From NCBI GenBank assembly GCA_947073895.1, contig CAMTNN010000013.1, forward strand, positions 1-17,803: a stretch of DNA of 17,803 nt, in the 5' to 3' direction. This document shows positions 5,416 to 12,957 of the stretch, one piece after another. This stretch comes from an uncultured cyanobacterium (GTDB taxonomy: Bacteria > Cyanobacteriota > Vampirovibrionia > Gastranaerophilales > Gastranaerophilaceae). The position numbers and the translations under genes are program-made. Each line of letters begins with the position of its first letter. Within the stretch, counting starts at the first letter, position 1. The notes beneath the pieces were generated by a model, which saw nothing but the letters and a program-made list of their open reading frames with translations, ran no database searches and had not been told where the DNA came from.

Positions 5416-7053
5416 ATGACAAATCTGTTGATTAGTGAAGAAAAAACATATCAAAATATTCAATCAGCAAACTGTGCTCAAGCGCTTGTTGAGACTTTAT
5501 CTGAACTCGGAGTAGACAGTATTTTTGGCTATCCGGGAGCTGCTGTGTTGAGTATTTATAATGAACTTTCTTTGAATCAAAATATACGTCATTACCTTGT
5601 GCGCCATGAGCAAGCTGCTGTTCATGCAGCGGAAGGTTATGCTCGTGTGAGCGGTAAGACAGGAGTTGTGCTTGTAACATCAGGTCCCGGGTTTACTAAT
5701 ACAATTACTGGGATTGCTAATGCTTATGCGGATTCGACTCCGCTTGTAGTTTTAGCGGGGGATGTTCCTTCTAATGAAACTAATAACAAGGTTTTTCAAA
5801 AAGTCGATATTTTGGCTATGACAAAAACCTGTTCAAAAAAAGGATATCTTCTAATTTCCAAAGACGATATTAAGCAAGTTATTAAGGAAGCGTTTGAAAT
5901 TGCTAATTCAGGCGAAAAAGGTCCTGTTGTTGTGGCATTGCCGAGAAATATTCTGGAATCAAAATATTTGGCAAAAGTAACAAAAGAACTTTATAAAAAG
6001 AAAAAACCGTCTCTGAAAGATTCGGATTTTGAAAAAGTTATCAAGTTGATTAATAATTCCCAATCTCCTTTAATTCTTTTGGGCGGAGGTTCTGTCGGTG
6101 CAGTTGAAAAGATTAAAGAATTTGTGGCTAAAACAAAAATCCATGTTGTTTCGACTCTTATGGGTATCGGTGCTTTCCCTTCTGAAAACGATGCATACCT
6201 TGGGATGATTGGTATGAACGGAGCTCATCTTGCTAATACTGCTTTGAGTAATTCAGATTTTATTTTGGCTCTCGGGGTAAGTTTTTCTGACCGTTCTACC
6301 TGTAAAAATGTTGATTTTGCGATTAATGCCAAAGTTGTTAGTGTTAATTTGAAAAATATTTCTAAGAACTTTGAATTAGAATTGGTTTCTGATTCGGAAT
6401 CTTTTATGGAATCTTTTTGCAATTATGCTCAATATGTCAAAGATTTTTCTGAGTGGAATAACAAACTTGATATTTTAAAAGAAGAAAATGTTCATCATGA
6501 ATCAAATTCAACCTGTTTACATTCTTCTTGTGTTTTAGAAACTATTTATAACTATACAAAAAAATATGAGCCCGTTGTTGTAACGGATGTCGGACAGCAT
6601 CAAATGCTTACTGCGCAATTCTTTAATTTTAATAAGCCTAAAAAGTTCATAACATCAGGTGGTTTGGGTACAATGGGATTTGGACTTCCGGCTTCAATCG
6701 GCGCTCAGCTTGCTAATCCAAATAATCTTGTTTTGAATATTACAGGCGATGGTTCGTTTCAGATGAATTTGCAGGAGCTTGCTACTTGCCGTGAACATCA
6801 TATTCCTGTAAAAATTGTTATTATGAATAACAGCTACCTTGGAATGGTTCGACAAATGCAGGAAAAGATTTATAACAATCGTTATCAAGTCGAGATGATA
6901 AATCCTGATTTTACAAAGATTGCAGAGGCTTATGATTTATTTGCTGTTAGAGTTCAAACTGCAGATGAGTTGATTCCGGCGCTTGAAAAGGCAATTTCTC
7001 ATAACGGTACTGCAATAATTGATATCGCAATTGATTCTTTTGAAGAAATATAA
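5416..7053 (+). CDS. ilvB: Acetolactate synthase large subunit-like ThDP enzyme
   Basis: This 545-residue ThDP-dependent enzyme has the three-domain acetohydroxyacid synthase layout. The N-terminal pyrimidine domain carries the catalytic Glu65 (VRHEQAAVHAAEGYAR). A central domain with LGGGS follows, and the C-terminal domain holds the ThDP/Mg motif GDGS(444-447)...NNS (471-473). Acetolactate synthase joins two pyruvates in branched-chain amino acid synthesis. The ATG at 5416 is used because the upstream in-frame TTGs lie within the promoter. Several positions differ from textbook IlvB: RQWQ is RQMQ (Met481), LGMHG is LGMIG followed by extra residues, and GARFDDR is GVSFSDR. No ilvN regulatory subunit follows; instead, after 28 bases, come a Skp-like gene and an aldolase gene. 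It may therefore be a biosynthetic enzyme with other keto acids rather than the true IlvB. ThDP family membership is certain. Confidence 0.85.
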   Translation: MTNLLISEEKTYQNIQSANCAQALVETLSELGVDSIFGYPGAAVLSIYNELSLNQNIRHYLVRHEQAAVHAAEGYARVSGKTGVVLVTSGPGFTNTITGIANAYADSTPLVVLAGDVPSNETNNKVFQKVDILAMTKTCSKKGYLLISKDDIKQVIKEAFEIANSGEKGPVVVALPRNILESKYLAKVTKELYKKKKPSLKDSDFEKVIKLINNSQSPLILLGGGSVGAVEKIKEFVAKTKIHVVSTLMGIGAFPSENDAYLGMIGMNGAHLANTALSNSDFILALGVSFSDRSTCKNVDFAINAKVVSVNLKNISKNFELELVSDSESFMESFCNYAQYVKDFSEWNNKLDILKEENVHHESNSTCLHSSCVLETIYNYTKKYEPVVVTDVGQHQMLTAQFFNFNKPKKFITSGGLGTMGFGLPASIGAQLANPNNLVLNITGDGSFQMNLQELATCREHHIPVKIVIMNNSYLGMVRQMQEKIYNNRYQVEMINPDFTKIAEAYDLFAVRVQTADELIPALEKAISHNGTAIIDIAIDSFEEI

Positions 7054-7081
7054 TAAAATTGTTCATATAGAGAGGTGAGGT

Positions 7082-7516
7082 ATGATGAGAAAAATTTTAT
7101 CTTTAGCATTGTTATTGGCATTTTGTACACCTGCGTTTGCGATAGACAAAGTTGCTATTGTTGATGTTCAAAAAGTTGTAAATAAATCAGGACAGGTTCA
7201 GGCGCTAAAAAAAGAACAGGAAGCTAAGTCAAAGGAAATGCAAGAGTTTATTAAAAAAGCTAATGCAGATGTTAAAGCACAGACTGATGATAAGAAAAAG
7301 CAAGAAGTTGCTAAAAAATATGAAAAAGAATTGAAGGCAAAAAGAGAAGCAAATGCAAAAGCATATAAAGCTAAGCTTGAAGCAATTGATAAAAGTGTTT
7401 CTGCAACTATCAATAATTATGCTCAAACTAACGGTTATGATTTAGTTTTGGTTAAAGGTGCTGTATTATACGGCGGTGATGACATTACGGATGCAGTTTC
7501 AAAAGTTGTTAAATAA
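7082..7516 (+). CDS. Skp/OmpH-family periplasmic chaperone
   Basis: A signal peptide (MMRKILSLALLLAFCTPAFA, then IDK) is followed by the OmpH/Skp pattern: a short beta strand (VAIVDVQKVVNKSG), a long Lys/Glu/Ala-rich coiled coil (about residues 40-110), and a closing beta segment (YDLVLVKGAVLYGGDDITDAVSKVV). Total length is 144, slightly short for the family (about 160). Skp trimers hold unfolded outer-membrane proteins in the periplasm, so this supports a two-membrane cell. A purine-rich AGAGGTGAGG site directly precedes the ATG; the second ATG three bases later is an equally possible start. It sits between the ilvB-like gene and an aldolase gene, and its stop overlaps the next start as TAATG, so all three are one operon. 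That context is unusual, as skp normally lies near bamA or lpxD. Confidence 0.88.
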   Translation: MMRKILSLALLLAFCTPAFAIDKVAIVDVQKVVNKSGQVQALKKEQEAKSKEMQEFIKKANADVKAQTDDKKKQEVAKKYEKELKAKREANAKAYKAKLEAIDKSVSATINNYAQTNGYDLVLVKGAVLYGGDDITDAVSKVVK

Positions 7517-8472
7517 TGCGTTCTGTTAAGCTTTTAGATTGTACGCTTCGTGATGGCGGATATATTATTGATTGGATGTTTGGTAAAAAGAACATCCAAT
7601 CTGTTTTGTGCGGACTTTCAGAAGCGGGTATTGACTATATTGAATGCGGGTTTTTGAAAGATTGTGATGAGAATCCTGATAAAACTTTTTTTTCATCGGT
7701 TGATGAAATTGAAAACGGTTTTTTAATGGTGAATTATGGCGAGTATCCGATTGAAAAGTTTTCTGAATGTAAAAGCAAAAATGTAAAAATCAGAGTAGCT
7801 TTTAAAAAGCCTAAGCAAAAAGAAGCTCTTGAATATATTCAAACTCTTGTGAATTTGGGGTGGGATGTTTTTGCAAATCCTATGAGTACGAATACTTATT
7901 CTGAATCAGAGCTGGAACTGCTTATTGGCGAAGTTAATAAAATTAAACCATATGGGCTTACGATTGTTGATACTCTGGGTAATATGTATCAAGATGATGT
8001 GAAAAAGATTTTTGGGTTTATTGATAAAAGGCTTATGTCCGAAATTGCCTTGGGATTTCATTCTCATAACAGTTTGCAGCTATCTTTTTCTAATACAAAA
8101 ACTCTTTTAAAAATGGATATTAATCGTGAAATTGTTATTGACTCATGTATTTATGGTATGGGGCGCGGTGCTGGAAATCTTTGTACTGAACTGATTACAG
8201 CGTATTTGAATGATAATTTCGGGGGTAAATATAATATCAGTCCTGTGATTAAAATTTTGGATGAATGTATTAACCCGATTTATGATAAAACTCCTTGGGG
8301 GTATTCAACCCCGTATTATCTTGCAGCGATTCACGGATGTCATCCTAATTATGCTGGTTTACTTGTTTCAAAAGGAATCTCAGAAACAGAAATCGACAGG
8401 ATTTTGAGTCAAATTCCTGTCGATAAAAGAACTGTTTTTGATGAGAACTTACTTCTTGCTCTTATCAGCTAA
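7516..8472 (+). CDS. DRE-TIM (HMGL-like) aldolase/acyltransferase catalytic domain protein
   Basis: This 318-residue protein has the DRE-TIM metallolyase signature. LLDCTLRDGGY at residues 6-16 supplies the conserved Arg-Asp pair and first metal ligand, GFHSHNS supplies the two metal-binding His, and GMGRGAGN closes the barrel. The family includes HMG-CoA lyase, 4-hydroxy-2-oxovalerate aldolase and isopropylmalate or citramalate synthases. The lack of a LeuA-type regulatory domain argues against IPMS. Closest in feel are the aldolase-domain proteins found with ThDP enzymes in polysaccharide or sugar-modification loci, but the substrate cannot be read from the sequence. It is translationally coupled (TAATG) to the Skp-like gene and co-transcribed with the acetolactate synthase-like gene, so a shared keto-acid pathway is a reasonable guess. 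Its last 24 bases overlap metG tail to tail. Confidence 0.82.
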   Translation: MRSVKLLDCTLRDGGYIIDWMFGKKNIQSVLCGLSEAGIDYIECGFLKDCDENPDKTFFSSVDEIENGFLMVNYGEYPIEKFSECKSKNVKIRVAFKKPKQKEALEYIQTLVNLGWDVFANPMSTNTYSESELELLIGEVNKIKPYGLTIVDTLGNMYQDDVKKIFGFIDKRLMSEIALGFHSHNSLQLSFSNTKTLLKMDINREIVIDSCIYGMGRGAGNLCTELITAYLNDNFGGKYNISPVIKILDECINPIYDKTPWGYSTPYYLAAIHGCHPNYAGLLVSKGISETEIDRILSQIPVDKRTVFDENLLLALIS

Positions 8473-10005
8473 TTCGCTGTCCATTCTTAAAAATACCGGT
8501 TTGATGTTTTCTTTATCAATAAGATGTCCAACTTTGATGTTATCGCAATTTACATCATCCAATTTTGTATTCAAGTTGTAAGATAACTGTTCAGCCATAG
8601 CCTTAGCAATATTCGGGCAATATGGATAAATCAATGAAGAAATAACACACATTACTTCAAGTACTGTTGTAAGAACTTCCCCGCACTTGTCCATCTGACC
8701 TTCTTTTGCTAATGTCCAAGGTGCGTTATCTGTTACATATTTATTTGTAACGTCAACAAGTTCAATAATCTTTTGGGCTGCTTCTTGAACTTCAAAATAA
8801 TCAAAGTGGTGTTTAACTGCTTTTACTGTTTCAAGAGCTTTGTCAAACAATTCTGATTTAACTTTGAATTCAGGTTTTATATCCCCTTCAAAGTATTTTA
8901 CAAGCATTGAAAGAGTTCTGTTAAGCAGGTTACCCATTGAGTTTGCAAGGTGTGCGTTAACTTTTTCTTTGAAGTCTTCATCTGAATAGTTTCCGTCTTT
9001 TCCGCAAGGTGCAGCAGACGCCATATAATAACGAAGCGGATCCGGGCAATCAAGATTGAATGCTTCCAATACGCTTGTCGGAGAGATTACGTTGCCTAAA
9101 GATTTTGACATTTTTGTCTGGTCGATAGTAATCCAGCCGTGAGCAAGGATGTGTTTTGGAAGTGGTAAATCAAGTGCCATAAGAATTGCAAGCCAATATA
9201 TACTGTGGAATTTCAAGATATCTTTCCCGATAACTTGAACTTCTGCAGGCCAATATTTATTGAATTTTTCACTTGAACCGTCCGGGTCGTAGCCTAAAGC
9301 TGTTATGTAGTTTGAAAGTGCATCAATCCAAACATAAATAACCTGGTCATCATCACCAAGAACAGGTACGCCCCAGGTTACGTTTGATTTTGCACGTGAA
9401 ACAGAAATATCTTCAATGTTTTCAAGCTGATTTAATACTTCGTTTGCACGGAATGAAGGAATGATGAAATCAGGGTTTGTTTTGATATGTTTGATGATTG
9501 CATCTTTGTATTTTGTGAGCTTGAAGAAGTAGTTTTCTTCGCTTACTACTTCAGGCTTTTTAAGGTGGTCAGGACAAAGCCCGTCTTCTGTTAAATCTTT
9601 TTCGCTCAAGAAGGCTTCGCATCCTTGACAGTAAAGTCCTGTGTATGAGTTTTTATAAATATCGCCTTGTTCAACAAGTTTTTTGAAAATCTTTTGTACA
9701 ATTTTTTCGTGTTCATCGTCGGTTGTTCTTATAAATTGTGAATATTCAACTCCGAGAGCTTTCCATGCGTCTTTAAACTTATTGGCGTTCATATCACATA
9801 GTTCTTTAGGTGTCATACCTTGTGCAGCTGATGTTTTTTGAATTTTAATACCGTGTTCGTCAGTTCCTGTTAGGAAATAAGTATCTTCACATCTTTGAGT
9901 AAAGTGTCTGTAGATAACATCAGTAAGAATTTTTTCGTAAGCGTGACCGATATGCGGAGCGCCGTTTACATAATCAATTGCTGTTGTTGTATAGAATTTT
10001 TCCAT
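8449..10005 (-). CDS. metG: Methionyl-tRNA synthetase
   Basis: This class I synthetase charges tRNA-Met. The HIGH motif is at residues 18-21 (NGAPHIGHAYEK) and KMSKS at 298-302 (TKMSKSLGN). A single zinc knuckle sits in the connective insert (Cys126, Cys129, Cys144, His147). The anticodon-binding helical domain runs to the end. At 518 residues it is the compact form without the C-terminal tRNA-binding/dimerisation (EMAP-like) domain. The ATG at 10005 has a GAGGG ribosome site about 9 bases upstream. An extended -10 promoter (TGA-TATAAT, 10036-10044 on the minus strand) gives a leader of roughly two dozen bases. The 3' end overlaps the convergent aldolase gene by 24 bases, so neither gene can have a normal terminator before the other's coding region. 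Confidence 0.97.
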   Translation of the reverse strand: MEKFYTTTAIDYVNGAPHIGHAYEKILTDVIYRHFTQRCEDTYFLTGTDEHGIKIQKTSAAQGMTPKELCDMNANKFKDAWKALGVEYSQFIRTTDDEHEKIVQKIFKKLVEQGDIYKNSYTGLYCQGCEAFLSEKDLTEDGLCPDHLKKPEVVSEENYFFKLTKYKDAIIKHIKTNPDFIIPSFRANEVLNQLENIEDISVSRAKSNVTWGVPVLGDDDQVIYVWIDALSNYITALGYDPDGSSEKFNKYWPAEVQVIGKDILKFHSIYWLAILMALDLPLPKHILAHGWITIDQTKMSKSLGNVISPTSVLEAFNLDCPDPLRYYMASAAPCGKDGNYSDEDFKEKVNAHLANSMGNLLNRTLSMLVKYFEGDIKPEFKVKSELFDKALETVKAVKHHFDYFEVQEAAQKIIELVDVTNKYVTDNAPWTLAKEGQMDKCGEVLTTVLEVMCVISSLIYPYCPNIAKAMAEQLSYNLNTKLDDVNCDNIKVGHLIDKENIKPVFLRMDSELADKSKK

Positions 10006-10035
10006 ATTTATAATCCCTCTTAATTCTTTTTTTAA

Positions 10036-10044
10036 ATTATATCA
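10036..10044 (-). promoter_or_regulatory. Extended -10 promoter of metG
   Basis: On the minus strand TGA-TATAAT is a perfect extended -10 element about 30 bases upstream of the metG ATG. Its start point leaves a short leader containing the GAGGG ribosome site. No convincing -35 is visible, and the leader is too short for a T-box. Confidence 0.6.
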
Positions 10045-10113
10045 TAAAATTCAGGCAATTTTTATTAAAGAAAATACTTTATATATCTATAGAGGAAATT
10101 ACAGGGAAATACT

Positions 10114-10611
10114 ATGGCTGGAAACGAAACATCTTTAGCGACATATCAAAATTTTGATGGTTCAAATACTACAATGCTTTTGCGTTCATTTAGTTATAAA
10201 CCTGCACAGAAGGTAACACTTACGAGTGCTTTTGGCGGAAGCACTAATTTTAATGGTACAAATTCATTTGTTTTAGAAGGCAAAGCAAAATATGCACCTG
10301 ATGAGCATTTTAGTCTTAATGTGCGCTCTAGAAATTCTTTTAATACCCAAAATACTAATTTTCAATTAAGACTATCTGCTGATTGTAGTACAAAAGTGGC
10401 TGATAAAGTGTCAATTTATGCAGATCCTTATGTTGCGGCAAAATATAACTGTGCAACAGGTAAAATTACAACAGATGAAGGTATTTTTGTTGGAACAAAA
10501 TATAAAATCAGTGATGGATTTTCTGTAACGGGTGAAGTCCAAAAATACAACGGCTTGGAAGGCGGTTCCGAAAATTGGGGTGTTAATGTAATTTTAAGCC
10601 ATACTTTTTAA
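10114..10611 (+). CDS. Beta-rich protein of unknown function, outer-membrane-barrel-like C-terminus
   Basis: I do not recognise this 165-residue protein. It is built from alternating polar/hydrophobic strands separated by short Asn/Gly/Ser turns (for example TTMLLRSFSYKP, KVTLTSAFGG, FVLEGKAKYAP, HFSLNVRSRNS, FQLRLSADCS, VSIYADPYVAAKY, FSVTGEVQKY and NWGVNVILSHTF). It ends in an aromatic residue, Phe, like transmembrane beta-barrel proteins of the outer membrane. Against this, there is no signal peptide: the frame closes upstream with TAG and the N-terminus (MAGNETSLATYQNFDG) is hydrophilic. An AGGG ribosome site lies about 8 bases before the ATG. It is divergent from metG and followed by the separately promoted fliD. 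It could be a barrel whose export signal was lost, a fragment of a longer ancestor, or a soluble beta protein. Confidence 0.7.
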   Translation: MAGNETSLATYQNFDGSNTTMLLRSFSYKPAQKVTLTSAFGGSTNFNGTNSFVLEGKAKYAPDEHFSLNVRSRNSFNTQNTNFQLRLSADCSTKVADKVSIYADPYVAAKYNCATGKITTDEGIFVGTKYKISDGFSVTGEVQKYNGLEGGSENWGVNVILSHTF

Positions 10612-10647
10612 TAGAATTTTATTAAGAAACTTAACAATCTAATACAT

Positions 10648-10684
10648 ATGCAGGGTTGAATTCAACCCCTGCATGGGTTATAAT
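10648..10684 (+). promoter_or_regulatory. fliD promoter with 27-bp palindrome over the -35
   Basis: A 27-base palindrome (10648-10674; arms beginning ATGCAGGG and ending CCCTGCAT around GAATTC, one extra C on the right arm) contains the -35 TTGAAT (10656-10661). Exactly 17 bp later comes a perfect TATAAT (10679-10684). There is no T-run after the dyad, so it is an operator rather than a terminator. The leader of about 40 bases carries an AAAAAGGA ribosome site (10715-10722). No sigma-28 (TAAA / GCCGATAA) pattern is seen. Confidence 0.65.
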
Positions 10685-10729
10685 TGAGTATATACTTAGT
10701 ATGACCATTACAATAAAAAGGATTTTGTT

Positions 10730-12466
10730 ATGTCAATATCGTTTAGCGGTCTGGCTTCAGGCTTGGATACATCTCAATGGGTTGAGGCATTAGTATCTGT
10801 AAGGCAGCAAAAAGTAACTGCTCTTCAAACAGATTTAAATGCAATTAAGGCAAAAAAGAGCACGTTAGGTGCTACAAGAACTGTTTTTAATAATTTTAGA
10901 ACAGCGATTGAAAAATTTACAGACGCAAAGTTTGGCGGATCATTTGATTTGTTTACGAAAAATACTGCCAAGTCTTCTAATGAAAATGTTTTCACAGCTA
11001 CTGCTAATGAAAAAGCTGCAAGACAAAGCTATGATATTACGGTTCAACAGTTAGCAACTTATACAAAAGCACAATCAAAAGATTCAGTAAGTGCTGTGGC
11101 CGATGATGATACAAAGCTCTCACAACTTGGTATTGGTAAAGGTACATTAACTGCTTATGTTAACGGTGCTAAGACAACTATAGACATCGGTGCTGATGAT
11201 ACTTTCGGTCAGTTGAAAGAGCAATTGGCTGATGCAGGAATAAAAGCAACTATTGGTGATGATGGATTATTGACTTTATCATCAATGGACGGTGTAAAAG
11301 ATATTAGTATTGGTGCAACAACCGATACTAGTAACCTCGTTTCGCTTGTTGGTTTAGAAAAACAAGAAGATGGAACATATCGTTCTACTAACTCTTTATT
11401 TAAAGCAGGTACTGATTCAAAATTGACTGCTGCCGATGCAGGGTTTAATGAACAGATTACAAGCGGTACTTTTAAAATCGGTGATGCAACATTTACTATT
11501 GATGACAATACTACTTTGTCTTCTCTGATTTCTTCTATCAATAATAACAAAGATGCACAGGCTTACGCTTACTGGGATGATGCAACAGGTAAGTTATCTA
11601 TTACATCTAAAAAAGAAGGTGCTTCTTATATTAATATTGAAGCAGGAACAAGTAATTTTACCGATGTAATGAATTTTACTCAAACAGAACGTGATGCTGA
11701 CGGTAATGTTGTTTCTTCAAAAATGTATACAGAAGCTCAAGAATTGGGTAAGAATGCAATTTTTACAGTTAACGGTACAAAAATGACTTCAACTTCAAAT
11801 ACTGTTGGCGAGGATATTTCAAGAATTGCGGGTGTAACTTTAACATTGAAGAAAGAAAGTTCTGAAGAGGACGGTGTTTCGAAATTAAATGTTGAACAAG
11901 ATTCAACGGATTTAATAAACGCTGTTAAGTCATTTGTAGATTCTTATAATGAAGTTATTTCCAAAATTGACGAAGTTACTGCAAGCGGAGCTGATTTGCA
12001 AAGAGAATCATCTCTTACAAGCTTCAAAAACACTATCAGAACCTATGCTAATGGCGGTAATTATGCAAATGGCGGAGCATTTAAGCTTTTAGCGGATATC
12101 GGTATTTCTACAGGTAAGGCTGATGATAAAGATATTTCGACCAGCAATACAAACAAACTTGTATTTGATGAAGCGAAGTTTAAAGAAGCGCTTACTAAGG
12201 ACCCTGAATCTGTACGAGCAATTGTTGCCGGTGATAATGGTGTTTTGAGTATGATGGAAGATGCTGTTGAGCAAACTTTGTCTGCTTCTACGGGATTTTT
12301 TGATGTTAAAGAAAAGACTTTAAACTCTGATGTCAAGAAAATGGAAGACAAGATTAAAAAACAGACAACAAGCATAACAAATTATAAAGCTCAGCTTGAA
12401 AAGAAATTTAGCGCAATGGAAACAATGATTGCCAAGATGCAGCAAAATTACAGTTCATTTTTATAG
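10730..12466 (+). CDS. fliD: Flagellar hook-associated protein 2 (filament cap)
   Basis: FliD forms the pentameric cap at the tip of the flagellar filament and folds incoming flagellin. The 578-residue protein has the canonical N-terminus (SFSGLASGLDTSQWVEALVSVRQQKV, then a coiled coil). A central beta-rich region follows with hook-IN-type repeats (GTLTAYVNGAKTTIDIGADDTFGQLKEQL and GTFKIGDATFTIDDNTTLSSLISSIN). The FliD C-terminal region (LINAVKSFVDSYNEVISKID...) ends in a coiled coil of the type YKAQLEKKFSAMETMIAKMQ. FliD leaves through the flagellar export apparatus, which agrees with the lack of a Sec signal. An AAAAAGGA site sits 7 bases before the ATG. It is a single-gene unit with its own promoter and terminator; fliS, fliC and other flagellar genes are not nearby, which is unusual. 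The middle domain is divergent, as is normal for surface-exposed FliD. Confidence 0.95.
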   Translation: MSISFSGLASGLDTSQWVEALVSVRQQKVTALQTDLNAIKAKKSTLGATRTVFNNFRTAIEKFTDAKFGGSFDLFTKNTAKSSNENVFTATANEKAARQSYDITVQQLATYTKAQSKDSVSAVADDDTKLSQLGIGKGTLTAYVNGAKTTIDIGADDTFGQLKEQLADAGIKATIGDDGLLTLSSMDGVKDISIGATTDTSNLVSLVGLEKQEDGTYRSTNSLFKAGTDSKLTAADAGFNEQITSGTFKIGDATFTIDDNTTLSSLISSINNNKDAQAYAYWDDATGKLSITSKKEGASYINIEAGTSNFTDVMNFTQTERDADGNVVSSKMYTEAQELGKNAIFTVNGTKMTSTSNTVGEDISRIAGVTLTLKKESSEEDGVSKLNVEQDSTDLINAVKSFVDSYNEVISKIDEVTASGADLQRESSLTSFKNTIRTYANGGNYANGGAFKLLADIGISTGKADDKDISTSNTNKLVFDEAKFKEALTKDPESVRAIVAGDNGVLSMMEDAVEQTLSASTGFFDVKEKTLNSDVKKMEDKIKKQTTSITNYKAQLEKKFSAMETMIAKMQQNYSSFL

Positions 12467-12469
12467 ATT

Positions 12470-12501
12470 AAAAAAGCGGGTTTTAAACCCGTTTTTTTTT
12501 T
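12470..12501 (+). terminator. Intrinsic terminator of fliD
   Basis: A-run, GCGGGTT, loop TTA, AACCCGT and a run of ten T residues follow the fliD stop after a few bases. The stem is extended by A-T pairs on both sides, so it may work in both directions. Confidence 0.93.
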
Positions 12502-12579
12502 CTAAATGTCACCAAATGGTCAATGAAATGTACATATAAAAGATAATAATATGCCTATAAAATAAAAATCAATAAGGCT

Positions 12580-12897
12580 ATGATTAAAAATTTAACTGCA
12601 AGAGGAAATGGATGGCATTTGGGCATTCATAAAAATATTATCAAATTGCTGGGTGTAGACCCTGAAACATCTATGATGCAGTTTAGGATTAAAAACAAAG
12701 TTTTATATATTCAAGAGATTTCACCTGATAATCCTGAGTATGATAAATATCTTATTAGACCGTTTAGTAAGAAAAATACAGGTTGGGGCTTTTATATGCC
12801 AAACTCAATTCTTGAACTTTTGGATATCAATCCTGAGACAGATAGTGTTGAGCTTGAAATTGAAGACACAACACTAATAATTAAAAAACACGGGTAA
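12580..12897 (+). CDS. Tandem-duplicated AbrB/MazE-like (SpoVT-AbrB fold) protein
   Basis: This 105-residue protein consists of two similar halves. LTARGNGWHLGIHKNIIKLLGVDPET...FRIKNKVLYIQEI (about 5-47) and RPFSKKNTGWGFYMPNSILELLDINPETDSVELEIEDTTLIIKK (about 60-103) both show the swapped-hairpin AbrB/MazE plan: beta strand, G-W, short helix after a P or H-N residue, L-L-x-(V/I)-(D/N)-P-E-T, and two closing strands. Normally two separate chains make one DNA-binding barrel; here a single chain could form it alone. Known relatives are transition-state regulators and antitoxins, but no MazF-like toxin lies beside it, so a stand-alone regulator is more likely. An AAGG sequence a few bases before the ATG is a modest ribosome site. 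A weak terminator follows at 12935. The targets are unknown. Confidence 0.75.
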   Translation: MIKNLTARGNGWHLGIHKNIIKLLGVDPETSMMQFRIKNKVLYIQEISPDNPEYDKYLIRPFSKKNTGWGFYMPNSILELLDINPETDSVELEIEDTTLIIKKHG

Positions 12898-12934
12898 GCT
12901 TTTCTCTCTCTCTTCCGCCGTTACATACAGTTAG

Positions 12935-12957
12935 GAGAAATTTAATTTCTCGTTTTG
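12935..12957 (+). terminator. Weak intrinsic terminator after the AbrB-like gene
   Basis: GAGAAAT, loop TTA, ATTTCTC followed by GTTTTG forms a 7-bp stem with a short T-run. It directs termination on the plus strand just before the end of the convergent xer gene. An alternating CT tract (about 12904-12912) between stop and hairpin has no assigned role. Confidence 0.6.

Noticed and set aside
5244..5420. tRNA-Pro and the adjacent dyad as an integration (att) site
   Set aside because: No duplicated tRNA 3' end, integrase or foreign genes are seen on either side. The Xer gene at 12958-13866 looks like a housekeeping recombinase.
10006..10035. T-box or other riboswitch leader for metG
   Set aside because: The predicted start leaves about two dozen bases before the ATG, too short for a T-box, and no terminator hairpin precedes the gene.
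10701..10792. Small upstream ORF in the fliD leader (ATG at 10701, about 30 residues, overlapping fliD)
   Set aside because: It has no ribosome site, no recognisable peptide and no leader-attenuator structure. Chance ATGs are common in this AT-rich leader.
12061..12375. Minus-strand open frame inside fliD, and other long antisense frames (for example 6225-6422, 7198-7413, 14142-14399)
   Set aside because: They mirror strongly recognised genes, have no ribosome sites and no family features, and reflect codon bias of the real gene.
12898..12916. CT-repeat tract as a phase-variable simple repeat
   Set aside because: It has only about five CT units, lies outside any coding region or promoter, and has no obvious effect.
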